A stretch of DNA of 64,000 nt from Xanthobacteraceae bacterium (lineage in GTDB: Bacteria; Pseudomonadota; Alphaproteobacteria; Rhizobiales; Xanthobacteraceae). The notes beneath the pieces are model-generated. The model was not told where the DNA came from, ran no database searches, and saw only the letters and a program-made list of their open reading frames with translations. The stretch covers positions 1-64,000 of the forward strand of contig JARBUD010000002.1 in NCBI GenBank assembly GCA_029239875.1. Reading direction: 5' to 3'. A program made the position numbers and the translations under genes. Each line of letters opens with the position of its first letter. The first letter of the stretch is position 1. This document shows positions 10,035 through 18,990 of this stretch, piece after piece.

Positions 10035-10361
10035 ATGACCGCTACAAGCAACCCGCAGCGCAGTGCTCGCCCGATCCAACGCGATGCCACAGCGCATCTC
10101 TTCACGATCGCGCAGGCCGTCCGGCTCCGAGGCGGATACGGCGTCTTCACTTCCCGGTTCGGCGATATTTACCGCATCACCGGCATGCTTCCGCCGAGCG
10201 GGAATTCGCTGCAGTACCGCATCCGCAACGACCGCGAGCTTCACGAACGGGTGGCGACGGAAGAAAGTCTGGAGCCGGTCCTCGCGGCAATGCCCGACGA
10301 CGATGAGGCGCTCCGCGAGCGGACGTTCGGCGTGGCTGAGCGGAAAGCGCTCAGCCGCTAG
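10035..10361 (+). CDS. Hypothetical protein, 108 aa
   Basis: A small soluble protein with a basic N-terminus and a core containing HLFTIAQAVRLRGGYGVFTS and YRITGMLPPSGNSLQYRIRN. The pattern of a helix followed by strand-turn-strand suggests a compact regulatory or binding domain. The start at 10035 is supported by an AGGA site about 12 nt upstream; earlier in-frame codons lie in poor coding sequence. It heads a plus-strand series of small genes running to 12519. Function unknown. Confidence 0.6.
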   Translation: MTATSNPQRSARPIQRDATAHLFTIAQAVRLRGGYGVFTSRFGDIYRITGMLPPSGNSLQYRIRNDRELHERVATEESLEPVLAAMPDDDEALRERTFGVAERKALSR

Positions 10362-10415
10362 ATCCAAAGGCCGAGAGTGGACACCTGGCGGCGAAGACGT
10401 CCGGGGAGAGTATCG

Positions 10416-10661
10416 ATGAAGATCGTGATCGAATTCTATCGCGTCCGACCGCAAGACGACGCGCATGCGGTCGTCGGTCGCGAGACGGAAGAGGCTGTCG
10501 ATCTCGATGCTGCGATCGAACGGGCCCTGGCACTGGCGCAGACCCTCGACATGCCGCAGCGACCGGATGCCCTGATCATCACCGACGCGCAGGGGAGAAG
10601 GCTCCACTCCTGCGCGCTTGGCGAGGTCGCAGGCAATAAGGGGAGTCATCGCCATGAATGA
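10416..10661 (+). CDS. Hypothetical protein, 81 aa
   Basis: A small protein with a strand-helix-strand pattern: KIVIEFYRVRPQDDAHAVVG, an acidic helix DLDAAIERALALAQTLDM, and a strand ALIITDAQGRRLHSCAL. The ATG at 10416 has GGGGAGAG about 5 nt upstream, so the longer upstream reading was rejected. It lies 54 nt after the previous gene and probably shares a transcript with it. Function unknown. Confidence 0.62.
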   Translation: MKIVIEFYRVRPQDDAHAVVGRETEEAVDLDAAIERALALAQTLDMPQRPDALIITDAQGRRLHSCALGEVAGNKGSHRHE

Positions 10662-10703
10662 CAGCAGGGCCGGACCAAGGCGGATGGCCACCGCGACCGT
10701 GAT

Positions 10704-10988
10704 GTGGCCGTCGTGACGCTAGCTTTCCCTAACCCGAGCCGCAGCTTCGACAGGACGCGCAACGCCGTCCGGTTCACCGGCTATGACGGCATGTTCGAGG
10801 TGCCATTCTTTGTCGAGATCGGCGCGCTGGTGACATCGGCCACCGAACTGCGCATGTCGGACACGCTGGAGACGACCTCGCTCTCCGCCTTTGATGCCTC
10901 GCGCGCGTCCATCCACGCTGCCGCGTTCAAGGTCTATTCGGGTGGGCGTCGCACCAACTACACCCTGACCGCCGCCGATCTCCGCTAG
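10704..10988 (+). CDS. DUF1488 family protein
   Basis: An approximately 94-aa protein matching DUF1488: FPNPSRSFDRTRNAVRFTGYDG, then EVPFFVEIGAL and the C-terminal FDASRASIHAAAFKVY segment. DUF1488 proteins are small domains of unknown function frequent in Proteobacteria. The start is uncertain: GTG at 10704 or GTG at 10713 are both in frame and neither has a strong ribosome site. A stretch rich in A/T follows the stop, ahead of the second cold-shock gene. Confidence 0.78.
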   Translation: MAVVTLAFPNPSRSFDRTRNAVRFTGYDGMFEVPFFVEIGALVTSATELRMSDTLETTSLSAFDASRASIHAAAFKVYSGGRRTNYTLTAADLR

Positions 10989-11267
10989 GGATGAACGGGG
11001 CCGGTTGCGAGTACATAAAACAGGGGCCTCAGGCGCTGTGTTTTTGCAGTATAAATCTAATTATTTTCTGCAATTTTAACTTAAGAGATCGTTCAGCTTG
11101 AATTGTCGGCATGCGAAGCGCATATTGATTTTGTCGATGAATGATTAGATCGCTGCAGCCCGCACGTAAAGATATATGTGACGCGCAGTATTTGATCCTG
11201 AAAATGCGATTTCAAGGGCTCGCATCCGTGCGGGCAAGCTACAATTACAACCGCGAAAGGGTCTCCC

Positions 11268-11477
11268 ATGACCACCGGAACCGTAAAATGGTTCAACGCC
11301 CAGAAGGGCTTTGGATTCATCGCGCCAGATGATGGCGGCAGCGATGCCTTCGTTCACATTAGCGCTGTTGAGCGTGCCGGCATGAGCGACCTGCGCGAAG
11401 GTCAGAAGGTGGGGTTCGAGCTCGTCGCTGACCAGCGGAGCGGCAAGATGACCGCCGACAGGCTCCAGGCACTGTGA
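11268..11477 (+). CDS. Cold-shock protein (CspA family)
   Basis: A 69-aa cold-shock domain with canonical RNP1 KGFGFIAP and RNP2 AFVHISAV. It is about two thirds identical by eye to the minus-strand copy at 4426-4635, including the DRRSGK/DQRSGK tail, so the pair probably arose by duplication. The 279-nt upstream gap, with an AT-rich block at 11035-11095, fits the long structured leader usual for cold-inducible csp mRNAs. It acts as an RNA chaperone. Confidence 0.94.
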   Translation: MTTGTVKWFNAQKGFGFIAPDDGGSDAFVHISAVERAGMSDLREGQKVGFELVADQRSGKMTADRLQAL

Positions 11478-11684
11478 GCTGATTGCTCGACATCGATGGC
11501 GACAGGACTGGAACCCGCCGATGTCGCCGCCGCCCGAACGGTCGACCGCGGATGTACTGGCGAACCGGATGAGCGGTGTAGAACGATCTGAGGCGCCCGG
11601 CGCCTTCGAGCCCCGCGCCTCTCTCGAGGTTGCGGGACTTTTCGTTTTGCCGGCAACGCGTTCAACGCAACCTGGGAGATGAGC

Positions 11685-11813
11685 ATGGCCAAGGGCCAGT
11701 TACGTGGCAATCGGGAAGCCAAGAAACCGAAGAAGATAAAGGAGCCGGTGGCAGCTCCTTCCCTCGTCAAGGGCACGCCGGTGTCGATCGGGCCGCCGAA
11801 GAAGAGGGGTTGA
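11685..11813 (+). CDS. Conserved-looking 42-aa basic protein
   Basis: A tiny Lys/Pro-rich protein: MAKGQLRGNREAKKPKKIKE, then a short hydrophobic patch and the tail PPKKRG. Very similar micro-proteins are common in Hyphomicrobiales. It is preceded by GGGAGA at 8 nt, a good ribosome site, and followed 9 nt later by the next gene. The charge suggests nucleic-acid or ribosome binding, which is inference. Confidence 0.65.
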   Translation: MAKGQLRGNREAKKPKKIKEPVAAPSLVKGTPVSIGPPKKRG

Positions 11814-11822
11814 GGTACCGCC

Positions 11823-12098
11823 ATGGGTACCCGCACCCACGAGACCGCGGTTACGTTCACGCATCCGTTCAAGCTGAGCGTGTTCGATCGCGAGCAGCCT
11901 GCCGGCACCTACCGGCTGGCAATCGACGAGGAAGCAATCCCGGACATCTCCTTCCTTGCCTATCGTCGCTTGGCGACGATGCTGCACACGCCCGCTGTCT
12001 CCGTACCCGGCAGCTCCGTGTTCCGCAGCTCCGGCCAAGTCTTCACGGTCAGTGCCGAGGAACTGGCGAAGGCGCTAGAGGCCGACCTTCGAACTTGA
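11823..12098 (+). CDS. Hypothetical protein, 91 aa
   Basis: A small protein beginning MGTRTHETAVTFTHPFKLSV; strands alternate through DREQPAGTYRLAIDEE to a C-terminal helix (SAEELAKALEADL). The opening segment, a barrel-like strand followed by Phe-x-Leu and PAGTYRL, recurs in unnamed alphaproteobacterial small proteins. GAGG lies 7 nt before the ATG. It is in tight series with the 42-aa gene upstream and the 131-aa gene downstream. Function unknown. Confidence 0.68.
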   Translation: MGTRTHETAVTFTHPFKLSVFDREQPAGTYRLAIDEEAIPDISFLAYRRLATMLHTPAVSVPGSSVFRSSGQVFTVSAEELAKALEADLRT

Positions 12099-12123
12099 CC
12101 TGCCCCGAACAGGAGACATCGCC

Positions 12124-12519
12124 ATGGACTATCTCGGCGGATTGCGCGGGAGGGGTCTTCTCCTGTGCGGGAACGCGCCGGTTGCACCGGCGCAGTATGA
12201 TTTCGACGGCTATCTCACGAAGGGCGGCCAGGTGACGAGCTGCGGCGAAATCCGCCTGCCGGCTTCCGTACTGAGGGGCATCTTCGGCCGCGCCGATCTG
12301 CGCTTACAGATCACGGACGGCCTACTGCTGAGGCTGCGCTTTTCCGAGAAGCGCCTGTCGTCAAGCAATGACGGCGCCGCACATGTAGATGTGGTCGGCG
12401 AATTGCCGGCCGCCGCCGATTGGCGCCGCCGGTCCGGATGGCACGCCGATCCCGCCTTGGAGCGGATCGGTCCTCAAGCCGTCCACTGTGAATACGGGCG
12501 GAAGCGGGAACCGAGCTAG
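12124..12519 (+). CDS. Hypothetical protein, 131 aa
   Basis: A protein of unrecognised family with a beta-rich middle (YDFDGYLTKGGQVTSCGEIR, LRLQITDGLLLRLRFSEKRL), suggesting a small barrel or PilZ-sized fold, followed by a polar tail. AGGAGA lies 7 nt before the ATG. It ends the small-gene series; the next 317 nt are empty. Confidence 0.62.
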   Translation: MDYLGGLRGRGLLLCGNAPVAPAQYDFDGYLTKGGQVTSCGEIRLPASVLRGIFGRADLRLQITDGLLLRLRFSEKRLSSSNDGAAHVDVVGELPAAADWRRRSGWHADPALERIGPQAVHCEYGRKREPS

Positions 12520-12836
12520 AAGCGGCCTAACTAATTAATTTCATTCACAAACCTCGAAGCTGGCGGGTTTCCGATCGACGCCCATCGGGAACCCAGTCGA
12601 CATGGATATCTTGAGGCTATTTCAATGCTTTGAACCTATCGGGGAGTGGGGTCCCACTTGGGCGCTTGCTCACACCTTGTTGCGCCGCAGCAGAAAATCA
12701 TTTAGGTCCTGATCATTCGTCAGGATCCGGTGCAAACCCGGGTGGCTCTTCCGGCCGCCGACCCGCCGGACAACGCAGATGCAGCGCAGTCCCCACCGCC
12801 CTTCAGGCGGGCGCCCGCTCTTTGCGAAGAATCCCG
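12520..12836. other. Long leader or spacer upstream of the SulP gene
   Basis: 317 nt with no supportable gene. The proximal half is GC-rich with several short complementary tracts (for example CACCGCCC with GGGCGCCCGC at 12797-12818). The SulP ATG lacks a strong ribosome site. It may be a structured 5' leader, but no known riboswitch class was recognised. Confidence 0.35.
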
Positions 12837-14318
12837 ATGAGCTTTCCCAAGACCTATTTGCGTGAGTGGTTCTCCAATATGTGTGCCGACGTGCTCGCCG
12901 GCATCGTCGTCGCCCTCGCGCTGATCCCGGAGGCCATCGGCTTCTCGGTGATTGCCGGCGTCGATCCCAAGGTGGGCCTCTTCGCCTCGTTCGCCATCGC
13001 CTGCGTCTCCGCCGTCGTCGGCGGGCGGCCGGGCATGATCTCGGCGGCGACGGCCGCCACTGCCGTAGTGATGGTCAGCCTCGTGCGCGACCACGGCCTG
13101 CAATATCTCTTCGCCGCCACCATCCTGATGGGCGTTATCCAGATCGTCGCCGGCCTTTTGAAACTCGGCCGAGTGATGCGCTTTGTCTCGCGCTCGGTCA
13201 TCACCGGTTTCGTCAATGCGCTCGCCATCCTCATCTTCATGGCGCAGCTGCCGGAGCTGGTCGGCGTGCCGGTCGGGACCTATCCGATGATCGCGGCGGG
13301 CCTTGCCATCATCTACCTGTTCCCGCGGCTGACCCGGGCGCTCCCCTCGCCGCTGGTAGCCATCGCCGTGCTCACCGCCTTCGGCTGGTGGAGCGGGATG
13401 GACCTGCGCACGGTCGGCGACCTCGGCGAACTGCCTTCTAGCCTGCCGGTCCTCGCCCTGCCGCAGGTCCCGCTGACGATGGAGACGCTGCAGATCATCC
13501 TGCCCTATTCGCTGACGCTTGCCGCTGTCGGTCTGCTGGAATCGCTGCTCACGGCGCAGATCGTCGACGACACGACCGACACGATGAGCAACAAGAGCCA
13601 GGAATGCGTCGGCCAGGGCGCCAGCAACATCGCATCCGCCATGATCGGCGGCATGGGCGGTTGTGCCATGATCGGCCAGTCAGTCATCAACGTGACGTCT
13701 GGAGGGCGTGGGCGGCTCTCCACCTTCGTCGCCGGTGGGTTCCTTCTGTTCCTGATCCTGGTGCTCGACGACCTCGTGCGCATCATTCCGATGGCGGCGC
13801 TGGTGGCGGTGATGATCATGGTCTCGATCGGCACCTTCTCCTGGCGCTCGATCCTCGATCTGCGCACCAACCCGCGCTCCTCCTCCGCGGTCATGCTGGC
13901 GACGGTGGTCACCGTGGTGACCACGCACGACCTCGCTATCGGCGTGCTGGTCGGTGTGCTGCTGTCGGGGGTGTTCTTCGCCGGAAAGGTCTCGCAGCTC
14001 GTCGCCGTCGGCGAGCATGTCGACGAGGCCGCGGGTCGCGTCACCTATGTCGTCTCGGGACAGATCTTCTTCGCCTCGGCCGAGGGATTCCTGCGCGGCT
14101 TCGACTTCGAGCGGCCCACGCGGGAGGTGGTGATCGACGTCACCCACGCGCATTTCTGGGACATCACCGCCGTCGGCGCGCTGGACAAGGCGGTGCTGAA
14201 GTTCCGCAGGGCTGGCGCCCAGGTCGAGGTGCTCGGCCTCAATGAGGCGAGCGCCACAATGGTCAATCGCTTCGCCAGGCACGACAAGGGCCTGCCAGCC
14301 GCTTCGGGCATACATTGA
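12837..14318 (+). CDS. SulP-family anion transporter with STAS domain
   Basis: A 493-aa inner-membrane protein of the SulP/SLC26 family, which moves sulfate, bicarbonate or related anions. The N-terminal region has the family signature ([20 protein letters not shown], residues 17-36) and about 10-12 hydrophobic segments. The motif [20 protein letters not shown] follows TM8. A cytoplasmic STAS domain occupies about residues 395-493 ([21 protein letters not shown]). The ATG at 12837 gives a normal N-terminus; the longer reading adds unrelated sequence. Slightly short for the family. The substrate is not determined by sequence. Confidence 0.9.
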   Translation: MSFPKTYLREWFSNMCADVLAGIVVALALIPEAIGFSVIAGVDPKVGLFASFAIACVSAVVGGRPGMISAATAATAVVMVSLVRDHGLQYLFAATILMGVIQIVAGLLKLGRVMRFVSRSVITGFVNALAILIFMAQLPELVGVPVGTYPMIAAGLAIIYLFPRLTRALPSPLVAIAVLTAFGWWSGMDLRTVGDLGELPSSLPVLALPQVPLTMETLQIILPYSLTLAAVGLLESLLTAQIVDDTTDTMSNKSQECVGQGASNIASAMIGGMGGCAMIGQSVINVTSGGRGRLSTFVAGGFLLFLILVLDDLVRIIPMAALVAVMIMVSIGTFSWRSILDLRTNPRSSSAVMLATVVTVVTTHDLAIGVLVGVLLSGVFFAGKVSQLVAVGEHVDEAAGRVTYVVSGQIFFASAEGFLRGFDFERPTREVVIDVTHAHFWDITAVGALDKAVLKFRRAGAQVEVLGLNEASATMVNRFARHDKGLPAASGIH

Positions 14319-14466
14319 TGGCTCCGATCGGCCTATGTGCGCCATAAGTGACCGTCAATTCGCCGCCGAGAATGCTACCTTCCTACCCGCGATTCCGAGC
14401 GCGCTTTTCCATTCCGGCTTCCGCCCATGAAGTTGGTTTTGTCGATCGGATTTTGCCTGCGCCAGC

Positions 14467-15420
14467 CTACAGGCGGAGCAGCCGTTCGGCGTTACCGTGG
14501 CAGACCTTCGCGCGCACTTTCTCGCCGATCGGCGCGGATTCGATGAAGTCGGCGGCGATCTGCGGATCCTCATAGGGATAGTCGACCGAGAACATCACGT
14601 TGTCTTCGCCCAGCGCCTGAATGGCCGCAGCGAGCGCCACCGGATCGCAAACGCCCGACGTGGTGATGGCGATGCTGCGCCTGATGATTGCCGAGGGGCG
14701 GGCATCCGGCGCGAGCTTTTCACCGAGGTCGAATTCCCTTCGGCTGTCGAGGCGCCAGAGAAGGAAGGGCAATGTTTCGCCCATATGACCGAGAATGACC
14801 CTCACCTTCGGGAAGCGCGTGAGAGTGCCGCCGAAGACAAGCCGCAACGCATGGGCAGCGGTTTCCGCGGTCCAGCCCCAGATGGGGCCGCCTAATTCGG
14901 GGCGATGCGCGAACATCGCGGGATGATCGGCCATTTTGCCGGGATGCAGGTAAATCGGGACATCCAGTTCCTGCACGCGCTCCCAGAAGGGCACGTACTG
15001 GTCTTCATCGAGATAATGCCCATTGGTCTGGCCGTTGATGAGCGCCCCCCGGAAACCGAGTTCCCTGACGGACCGCTCGAGTTCCGTAGCCGCGACCTCG
15101 GCGTCCTGCATGGCGAGGTGAGCAAAGCCGGCGTAGCGATCCGGCCGCTTCTGCACTTCGCGCGCGAGGAAGTCGTTGGCGCTACGGGCAAGGCGGATCG
15201 CCTCCCTTGAATCGCTTACGCCCTGGACCCCCGGCGTGGTGACCGAGAGTACCATCATCTCTATGCCGGTCTTATCCATCATCTCGAGCCGTAGCTCATC
15301 GAAATCGGCGAGACGACGCTCAACATCCGCAAAAAGCGCGTCGCTCTGCGTCGGCCTTGCCACGTAGTTCTTGGCAAGTTCCGGCGTCGTGAAATGCTCT
15401 TCGAGTGCGATCTTGCGCAT
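14467..15420 (-). CDS. Amidohydrolase-2 family decarboxylase-like enzyme
   Basis: A 317-aa metal-dependent enzyme closely resembling 2,3-dihydroxybenzoate and gamma-resorcylate decarboxylases. Metal ligands are visible as the N-terminal EEHF, YLHPG in the middle, and SVDYPYED near residue 280, with the LGHMGE motif before it. The family performs non-oxidative decarboxylation of hydroxybenzoates or hydrolysis of related rings. ATG at 15420 has GGGGAG 6 nt upstream; GTG at 15426 is the alternative. No aromatic-degradation genes are nearby, so the substrate is open. Confidence 0.85.
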   Translation of the reverse strand: MRKIALEEHFTTPELAKNYVARPTQSDALFADVERRLADFDELRLEMMDKTGIEMMVLSVTTPGVQGVSDSREAIRLARSANDFLAREVQKRPDRYAGFAHLAMQDAEVAATELERSVRELGFRGALINGQTNGHYLDEDQYVPFWERVQELDVPIYLHPGKMADHPAMFAHRPELGGPIWGWTAETAAHALRLVFGGTLTRFPKVRVILGHMGETLPFLLWRLDSRREFDLGEKLAPDARPSAIIRRSIAITTSGVCDPVALAAAIQALGEDNVMFSVDYPYEDPQIAADFIESAPIGEKVRAKVCHGNAERLLRL

Positions 15421-15469
15421 GCCCACTCCCCAGTGCTCGTCGGTACAGGATGGTTCCTCGCGACCAGGG

Positions 15470-16045
15470 TTATTGCTTTGGAACGGGGCAGGCCTCTGCC
15501 GGCGATTTCGTGATCTTGAGTTGTTCCATCATGAATTCGGCGTTGTTCCTGGAATCGGCCAGGAGTGCACCCGACCAGTAGGCGGTCTTGCATGTCGCCG
15601 TGTCGCAATTGCCACCAGCCGTCTGCCATTCTCCTGTCCGCACCACATCGCAGGCGCAGATCGCCTTGTTGGGATTGGCGGGATCGACGGTGCAGATCTT
15701 GTTGAGGCACTGCGACCAGGGAGTCCCGCTCTCGCACTTCAGTGCCTTCTTACCTTGCGCGAACTGCGTCAGCGCAAATTGCGAATAGACGGTGCGCACT
15801 CCATCCGCGTCAGTGCTCGGCTTGACCGCGCCGCATTCGACCGTCGCGAGGTTCGGCCCCTCCTGCACGTCGCAAACGCAGATCGAGACGTTCGGGTTGC
15901 CGGGCTGCGGGATGCAGGGTGCCGAGGTACATAGGGCAAATTGTTGGTTGCAAAGATAGTTTTCTGCGGCCGCCGGCTGCGCGAGGCCGAAAGCGGCCGC
16001 CAGACTTAAGATGACAAGTCTAAAACTCAATGTCATGGATCGCAT
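15470..16045 (-). CDS. Secreted Cys-rich protein with internal duplication
   Basis: A 191-aa protein with a clear signal peptide (hydrophobic VILSLAAAFGLAQPAAA, cleavage near residue 28). The mature part holds two related Cys-rich units: the first around CTSAPCIPQPGNPNVSICVC and the second around CLNKICTVDPANPNKAICAC, each ending in a C-x-C-D-V motif. The disulfide-rich build fits a periplasmic or secreted binding protein. The start at 16045 has GAGGG 5 nt upstream. It is 42 nt upstream of the amidohydrolase gene on the same strand, possibly co-transcribed. No family is recognised. Confidence 0.65.
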   Translation of the reverse strand: MRSMTLSFRLVILSLAAAFGLAQPAAAENYLCNQQFALCTSAPCIPQPGNPNVSICVCDVQEGPNLATVECGAVKPSTDADGVRTVYSQFALTQFAQGKKALKCESGTPWSQCLNKICTVDPANPNKAICACDVVRTGEWQTAGGNCDTATCKTAYWSGALLADSRNNAEFMMEQLKITKSPAEACPVPKQ

Positions 16046-16253
16046 TAAACCCTCGCACGGCTTTTCATCTGTGATTTTCGTTCGTAGCGCCGAGTCGTTT
16101 CCTCTTGGTTCGACCTCTAACATAAAAGCTGGCAGCGATCTGCCAATCGCCCGCGAAGGCACGGGGGCAGCTTGTGCGCGTGACTTCCGGAAGGTTGCCA
16201 GCTGACCACACACCCAGATACGCTAAGGAGAGCCGACGTTCACACTGCGCGGC

Positions 16254-17015
16254 TTAGCAACAGCTAGGTCGACTGCACATCGCTGCCTCTGCTAGCTTGC
16301 TGGCCTCGGTTACGGCCTTCTGTGCCGTCTCGCGCCGCTCGCTGTAGCGGCTGGTAAAATATTCCGTGTGGTCGCGGGTCAGCAGGGTGAACTTCACCAG
16401 CTCTTCCATCACATCGACCACCCGGTCGTAGTAGGGCGACGGGAGCATTCGGCCCGCTTCGTCGAACTCCTGAAACGCCTTGGCGACGGATGATTGGTTC
16501 GGGATGGTCACCATGCGCATCCAGCGCCCTAGGACGCGCAGAGCGTTCACGGCATTGAAGGATTGAGACCCACCGCTGACCTGCATCACGGCCAGCGTAC
16601 GGCCCTGCGTAGGCCGGATGCCACCCACCTCCAGCGGTATCCAGTCGATCTGACTCTTGAACACGCCCGAGATGGTCCCGTGCCGTTCCGGGCTGCACCA
16701 CACCTGACCTTCGGACCACGTCGAAAGAGCGCGAAGTTCCTGAACCTTGGGATGATCGGCCGGCACGCTGTCAGGCATCGGCAGCCCGCGAGGGTCGAAG
16801 ATGCGCGGCTCCGCGCCCAAGCGCTTCAGCAGCCGCGCGGCCTCTTCCACGAGAAGCCGGCTGTAGGAACGCTCCCGCAGCGAGCCGTAGAGCAGGAGTA
16901 TGCGGGGTGGATGGGTCGAAGGCTCGCGTCCGGCCAGCTTGGCGTGGTCTGGGAGATCAAGATGAGCGGTGTCCAAGGCCGGCAGAGCGTCATCAGCGAG
17001 CGCATCGGGATGCAT
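16254..17015 (-). CDS. arsH: Arsenical resistance protein ArsH
   Basis: A 253-aa NADPH-dependent FMN reductase-type flavoprotein that oxidises trivalent methyl- or phenylarsenicals. The phosphate-binding loop of the flavodoxin-like fold is [15 protein letters not shown] near residue 42, and [19 protein letters not shown] is the ArsH signature. The C-terminus ends in CSRPSCC, an unusual cysteine cluster that could bind arsenic. The start at 17015 matches the family N-terminus. It is the last gene of the arsenic operon, 70 nt after acr3. Confidence 0.93.
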   Translation of the reverse strand: MHPDALADDALPALDTAHLDLPDHAKLAGREPSTHPPRILLLYGSLRERSYSRLLVEEAARLLKRLGAEPRIFDPRGLPMPDSVPADHPKVQELRALSTWSEGQVWCSPERHGTISGVFKSQIDWIPLEVGGIRPTQGRTLAVMQVSGGSQSFNAVNALRVLGRWMRMVTIPNQSSVAKAFQEFDEAGRMLPSPYYDRVVDVMEELVKFTLLTRDHTEYFTSRYSERRETAQKAVTEASKLAEAAMCSRPSCC

Positions 17016-17085
17016 GGCGAGACCTACGCGGGTTGAACAGAATGGCGACAGAGCGCCGCCGCCGACCAAAGGCCTGAGAAGCCTG

Positions 17086-18147
17086 TCATGACGGGCGGAC
17101 GGGTCGATGGCCCGGGCGTTCGGAAGGGAGCCGCTCGTACCAGTCCTTGGACCGGTTTACGAGCCACACCACGGTCAGCATCACGGGCACCTCGATCAGC
17201 ACACCCACCACGGTTGCTAGCGCTGCACCAGACTGGAAGCCGAACAGGCTGATTGCAGCCGCCACGGCAAGCTCAAAGAAGTTGGACGCGCCGATAAGCG
17301 CCGAAGGGCCGGCAACGCAGTGCGGCTCGCCCGTCGCGCGGTTGAGCAGATAGGCCAGCCCCGCGTTGAAGTAGACTTGGATCAGTATGGGTACGGCCAG
17401 CAGCGCTATGACGAGCGGCTGGGCCAGGATTTGCTCGCCCTGGAATCCGAACAGCAGCACCAACGTCGCCAGCAGCGCAATCAGTGACAGCGGCTGGAGG
17501 CGGGCAAGGAGGCGGAACAGTGTAGCCTCACCACCACGGGCAAACAGGGCCCGACGCAGCGCCTGTGCGACGACCACCGGCACGAGGATGTAGAGCACGA
17601 CCGATAGCAGGAGCGTGTTCCACGGCACGGTGATGGCGGAGAGCCCCAGCAGCAACCCCACCAGCGGCGCGAAGGCGAGCACCATGATGGCGTCATTGAG
17701 GGCCACCTGCGAAAGGGTGAAGTGCGGCTCGCCCTTGGTGAGGTTCGACCAGACGAACACCATCGCGGTGCAGGGCGCGGCGGCGAGGATGATCAGACCG
17801 GCAATGTAGCTGTCGATCTGATCGGCAGGCAGATACGGCCGAAACAGGTAGCCGATGAATAGCCAGCCGAGGATGGCCATTGAGAACGGCTTCACCGCCC
17901 AATTGACGAACAGGGTGACGCCAATGCCCCGCCAGTGCTGCGCGACCTGCCCGAGCGCCGAGAAGTCGATACGCAGCAGCATCGGGATGATCATCAGCCA
18001 GATGAGCGCTGCCACGGGCAGGTTGACCTTGGCGACCTCTGCCGCGCCGATGGCCTGAAAAAGGCCAGGGAAGAGATGGCCCAACGCAACCCCGGCAACG
18101 ATGCAGAGGCCGACCCAGACGGTCAGATAGCGCTCGAATGTGGTCAT
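17086..18147 (-). CDS. arsB: ACR3-family arsenite efflux transporter
   Basis: A 353-aa inner-membrane carrier with about 10 transmembrane helices that exports As(III) using the proton gradient. The essential cysteine of the family is visible at residue 126 in the motif [17 protein letters not shown], and [19 protein letters not shown] near the C-terminus is also typical. The length is normal. It follows the ArsC-GNAT fusion gene by 6 nt. It removes the arsenite made by the two upstream arsenate reductases. The ACR3 type is often also named arsB. Confidence 0.95.
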   Translation of the reverse strand: MTTFERYLTVWVGLCIVAGVALGHLFPGLFQAIGAAEVAKVNLPVAALIWLMIIPMLLRIDFSALGQVAQHWRGIGVTLFVNWAVKPFSMAILGWLFIGYLFRPYLPADQIDSYIAGLIILAAAPCTAMVFVWSNLTKGEPHFTLSQVALNDAIMVLAFAPLVGLLLGLSAITVPWNTLLLSVVLYILVPVVVAQALRRALFARGGEATLFRLLARLQPLSLIALLATLVLLFGFQGEQILAQPLVIALLAVPILIQVYFNAGLAYLLNRATGEPHCVAGPSALIGASNFFELAVAAAISLFGFQSGAALATVVGVLIEVPVMLTVVWLVNRSKDWYERLPSERPGHRPVRPS

Positions 18148-18153
18148 GGAGCC

Positions 18154-18990
18154 TCAGAGGGTGATGCGGCGGGTGAGCAGCGGCGCGCTGGCCGGGCAGA
18201 GCGAGACGACCTGCGGCGCCTGCCGGATGGCTTGAGGGGCTGCTTCGCGGCTGGTCGCTGTGAACCCCATCCCCTCAAAGAATGCCGCCGCAGAGGCCGT
18301 CAGAAGCCAAGCTTGGCGACCACCGGCATCGAAGGCGCGGCTCATCAGCAGCAGGGCGAGATTGCGCCCAATGCCTTTGCCGCGTGCATCGGCCGTAACG
18401 AGGATCGAACGCAGAAGCACGTCGTCACCATTCAACTCGAAGCCGCCATATCCGACCAGCCGGCCGCTGAGGGTTCGGTAGCTGAAGAAGCGACCAGCGG
18501 ACGAGCGCAGGTCATCGGTCGGCAGGCCTGCGTCCCGCAGTGCCTTAGCCAAGCGCGGGTCCGTTGCCGCTACCTGTTCGTCACGTATGAACGGGCTTCC
18601 GTCGTCCTTGTCGAGGTCGGCGGTCGGCAGCAAGGGCAGCAGGTCCAGGACCGTGTCGGACGGCCGGCACAGCTTCACCCCAAGCGGCGAGACCATAATC
18701 GGCCGATTAAGGAGGATGGGATGCTCCGCGACCGCCTCCAACAGGGCCGCGTCGCTCAGATCCGGCTTGCCTAGTCCAAGTTCCTTGAATGGCGTTCCCC
18801 GCTCCCGCAACAGGCTTCGAAGAGGCCAGCCGATGCGCTGCGCCAGCTGGAGCAGCAGCGAAGGCGTTGGGGGCGACTTCAGATACTCAATGACATGCGG
18901 CTCGATGCCGGCATGGCGGATGAGAGCCAGGGTGTTGCGCGACGTTCCGCAATCCGGGTTGTGGTAGACGACGACGTCCATCGCGCTCAC
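18154..18990 (-). CDS. arsC: ArsC (glutaredoxin type)-GNAT acetyltransferase fusion
   Basis: A 278-aa two-domain protein. Residues 1-125 are a glutaredoxin-dependent arsenate reductase: catalytic Cys14 in NPDCGTS, with Arg-containing motifs LNRPIMV and CRPSD. Residues 130-278 are a GNAT acetyltransferase with the acetyl-CoA loop ARGKGIGRN (202-210), of the ArsN type linked to arsenic resistance. The fusion would pair arsenate reduction with N-acetylation of an organoarsenical or amino group (inference). GTG at 18990 overlaps the preceding TGA (GTGA); ATG at 18981 is possible. The two functions are usually separate genes. Confidence 0.88.
   Translation of the reverse strand: MSAMDVVVYHNPDCGTSRNTLALIRHAGIEPHVIEYLKSPPTPSLLLQLAQRIGWPLRSLLRERGTPFKELGLGKPDLSDAALLEAVAEHPILLNRPIMVSPLGVKLCRPSDTVLDLLPLLPTADLDKDDGSPFIRDEQVAATDPRLAKALRDAGLPTDDLRSSAGRFFSYRTLSGRLVGYGGFELNGDDVLLRSILVTADARGKGIGRNLALLLMSRAFDAGGRQAWLLTASAAAFFEGMGFTATSREAAPQAIRQAPQVVSLCPASAPLLTRRITL

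Noticed and set aside
10655-10717. A 20-codon open frame between the 81-aa and DUF1488 genes
   Set aside because: Too short, without family likeness; it may merely be leader of DUF1488.
14467-15420. Amidohydrolase gene considered part of the arsenic operon
   Set aside because: It is separated from arsH by the secreted Cys-rich gene and a gap of more than 200 nt, and has no known arsenic role.
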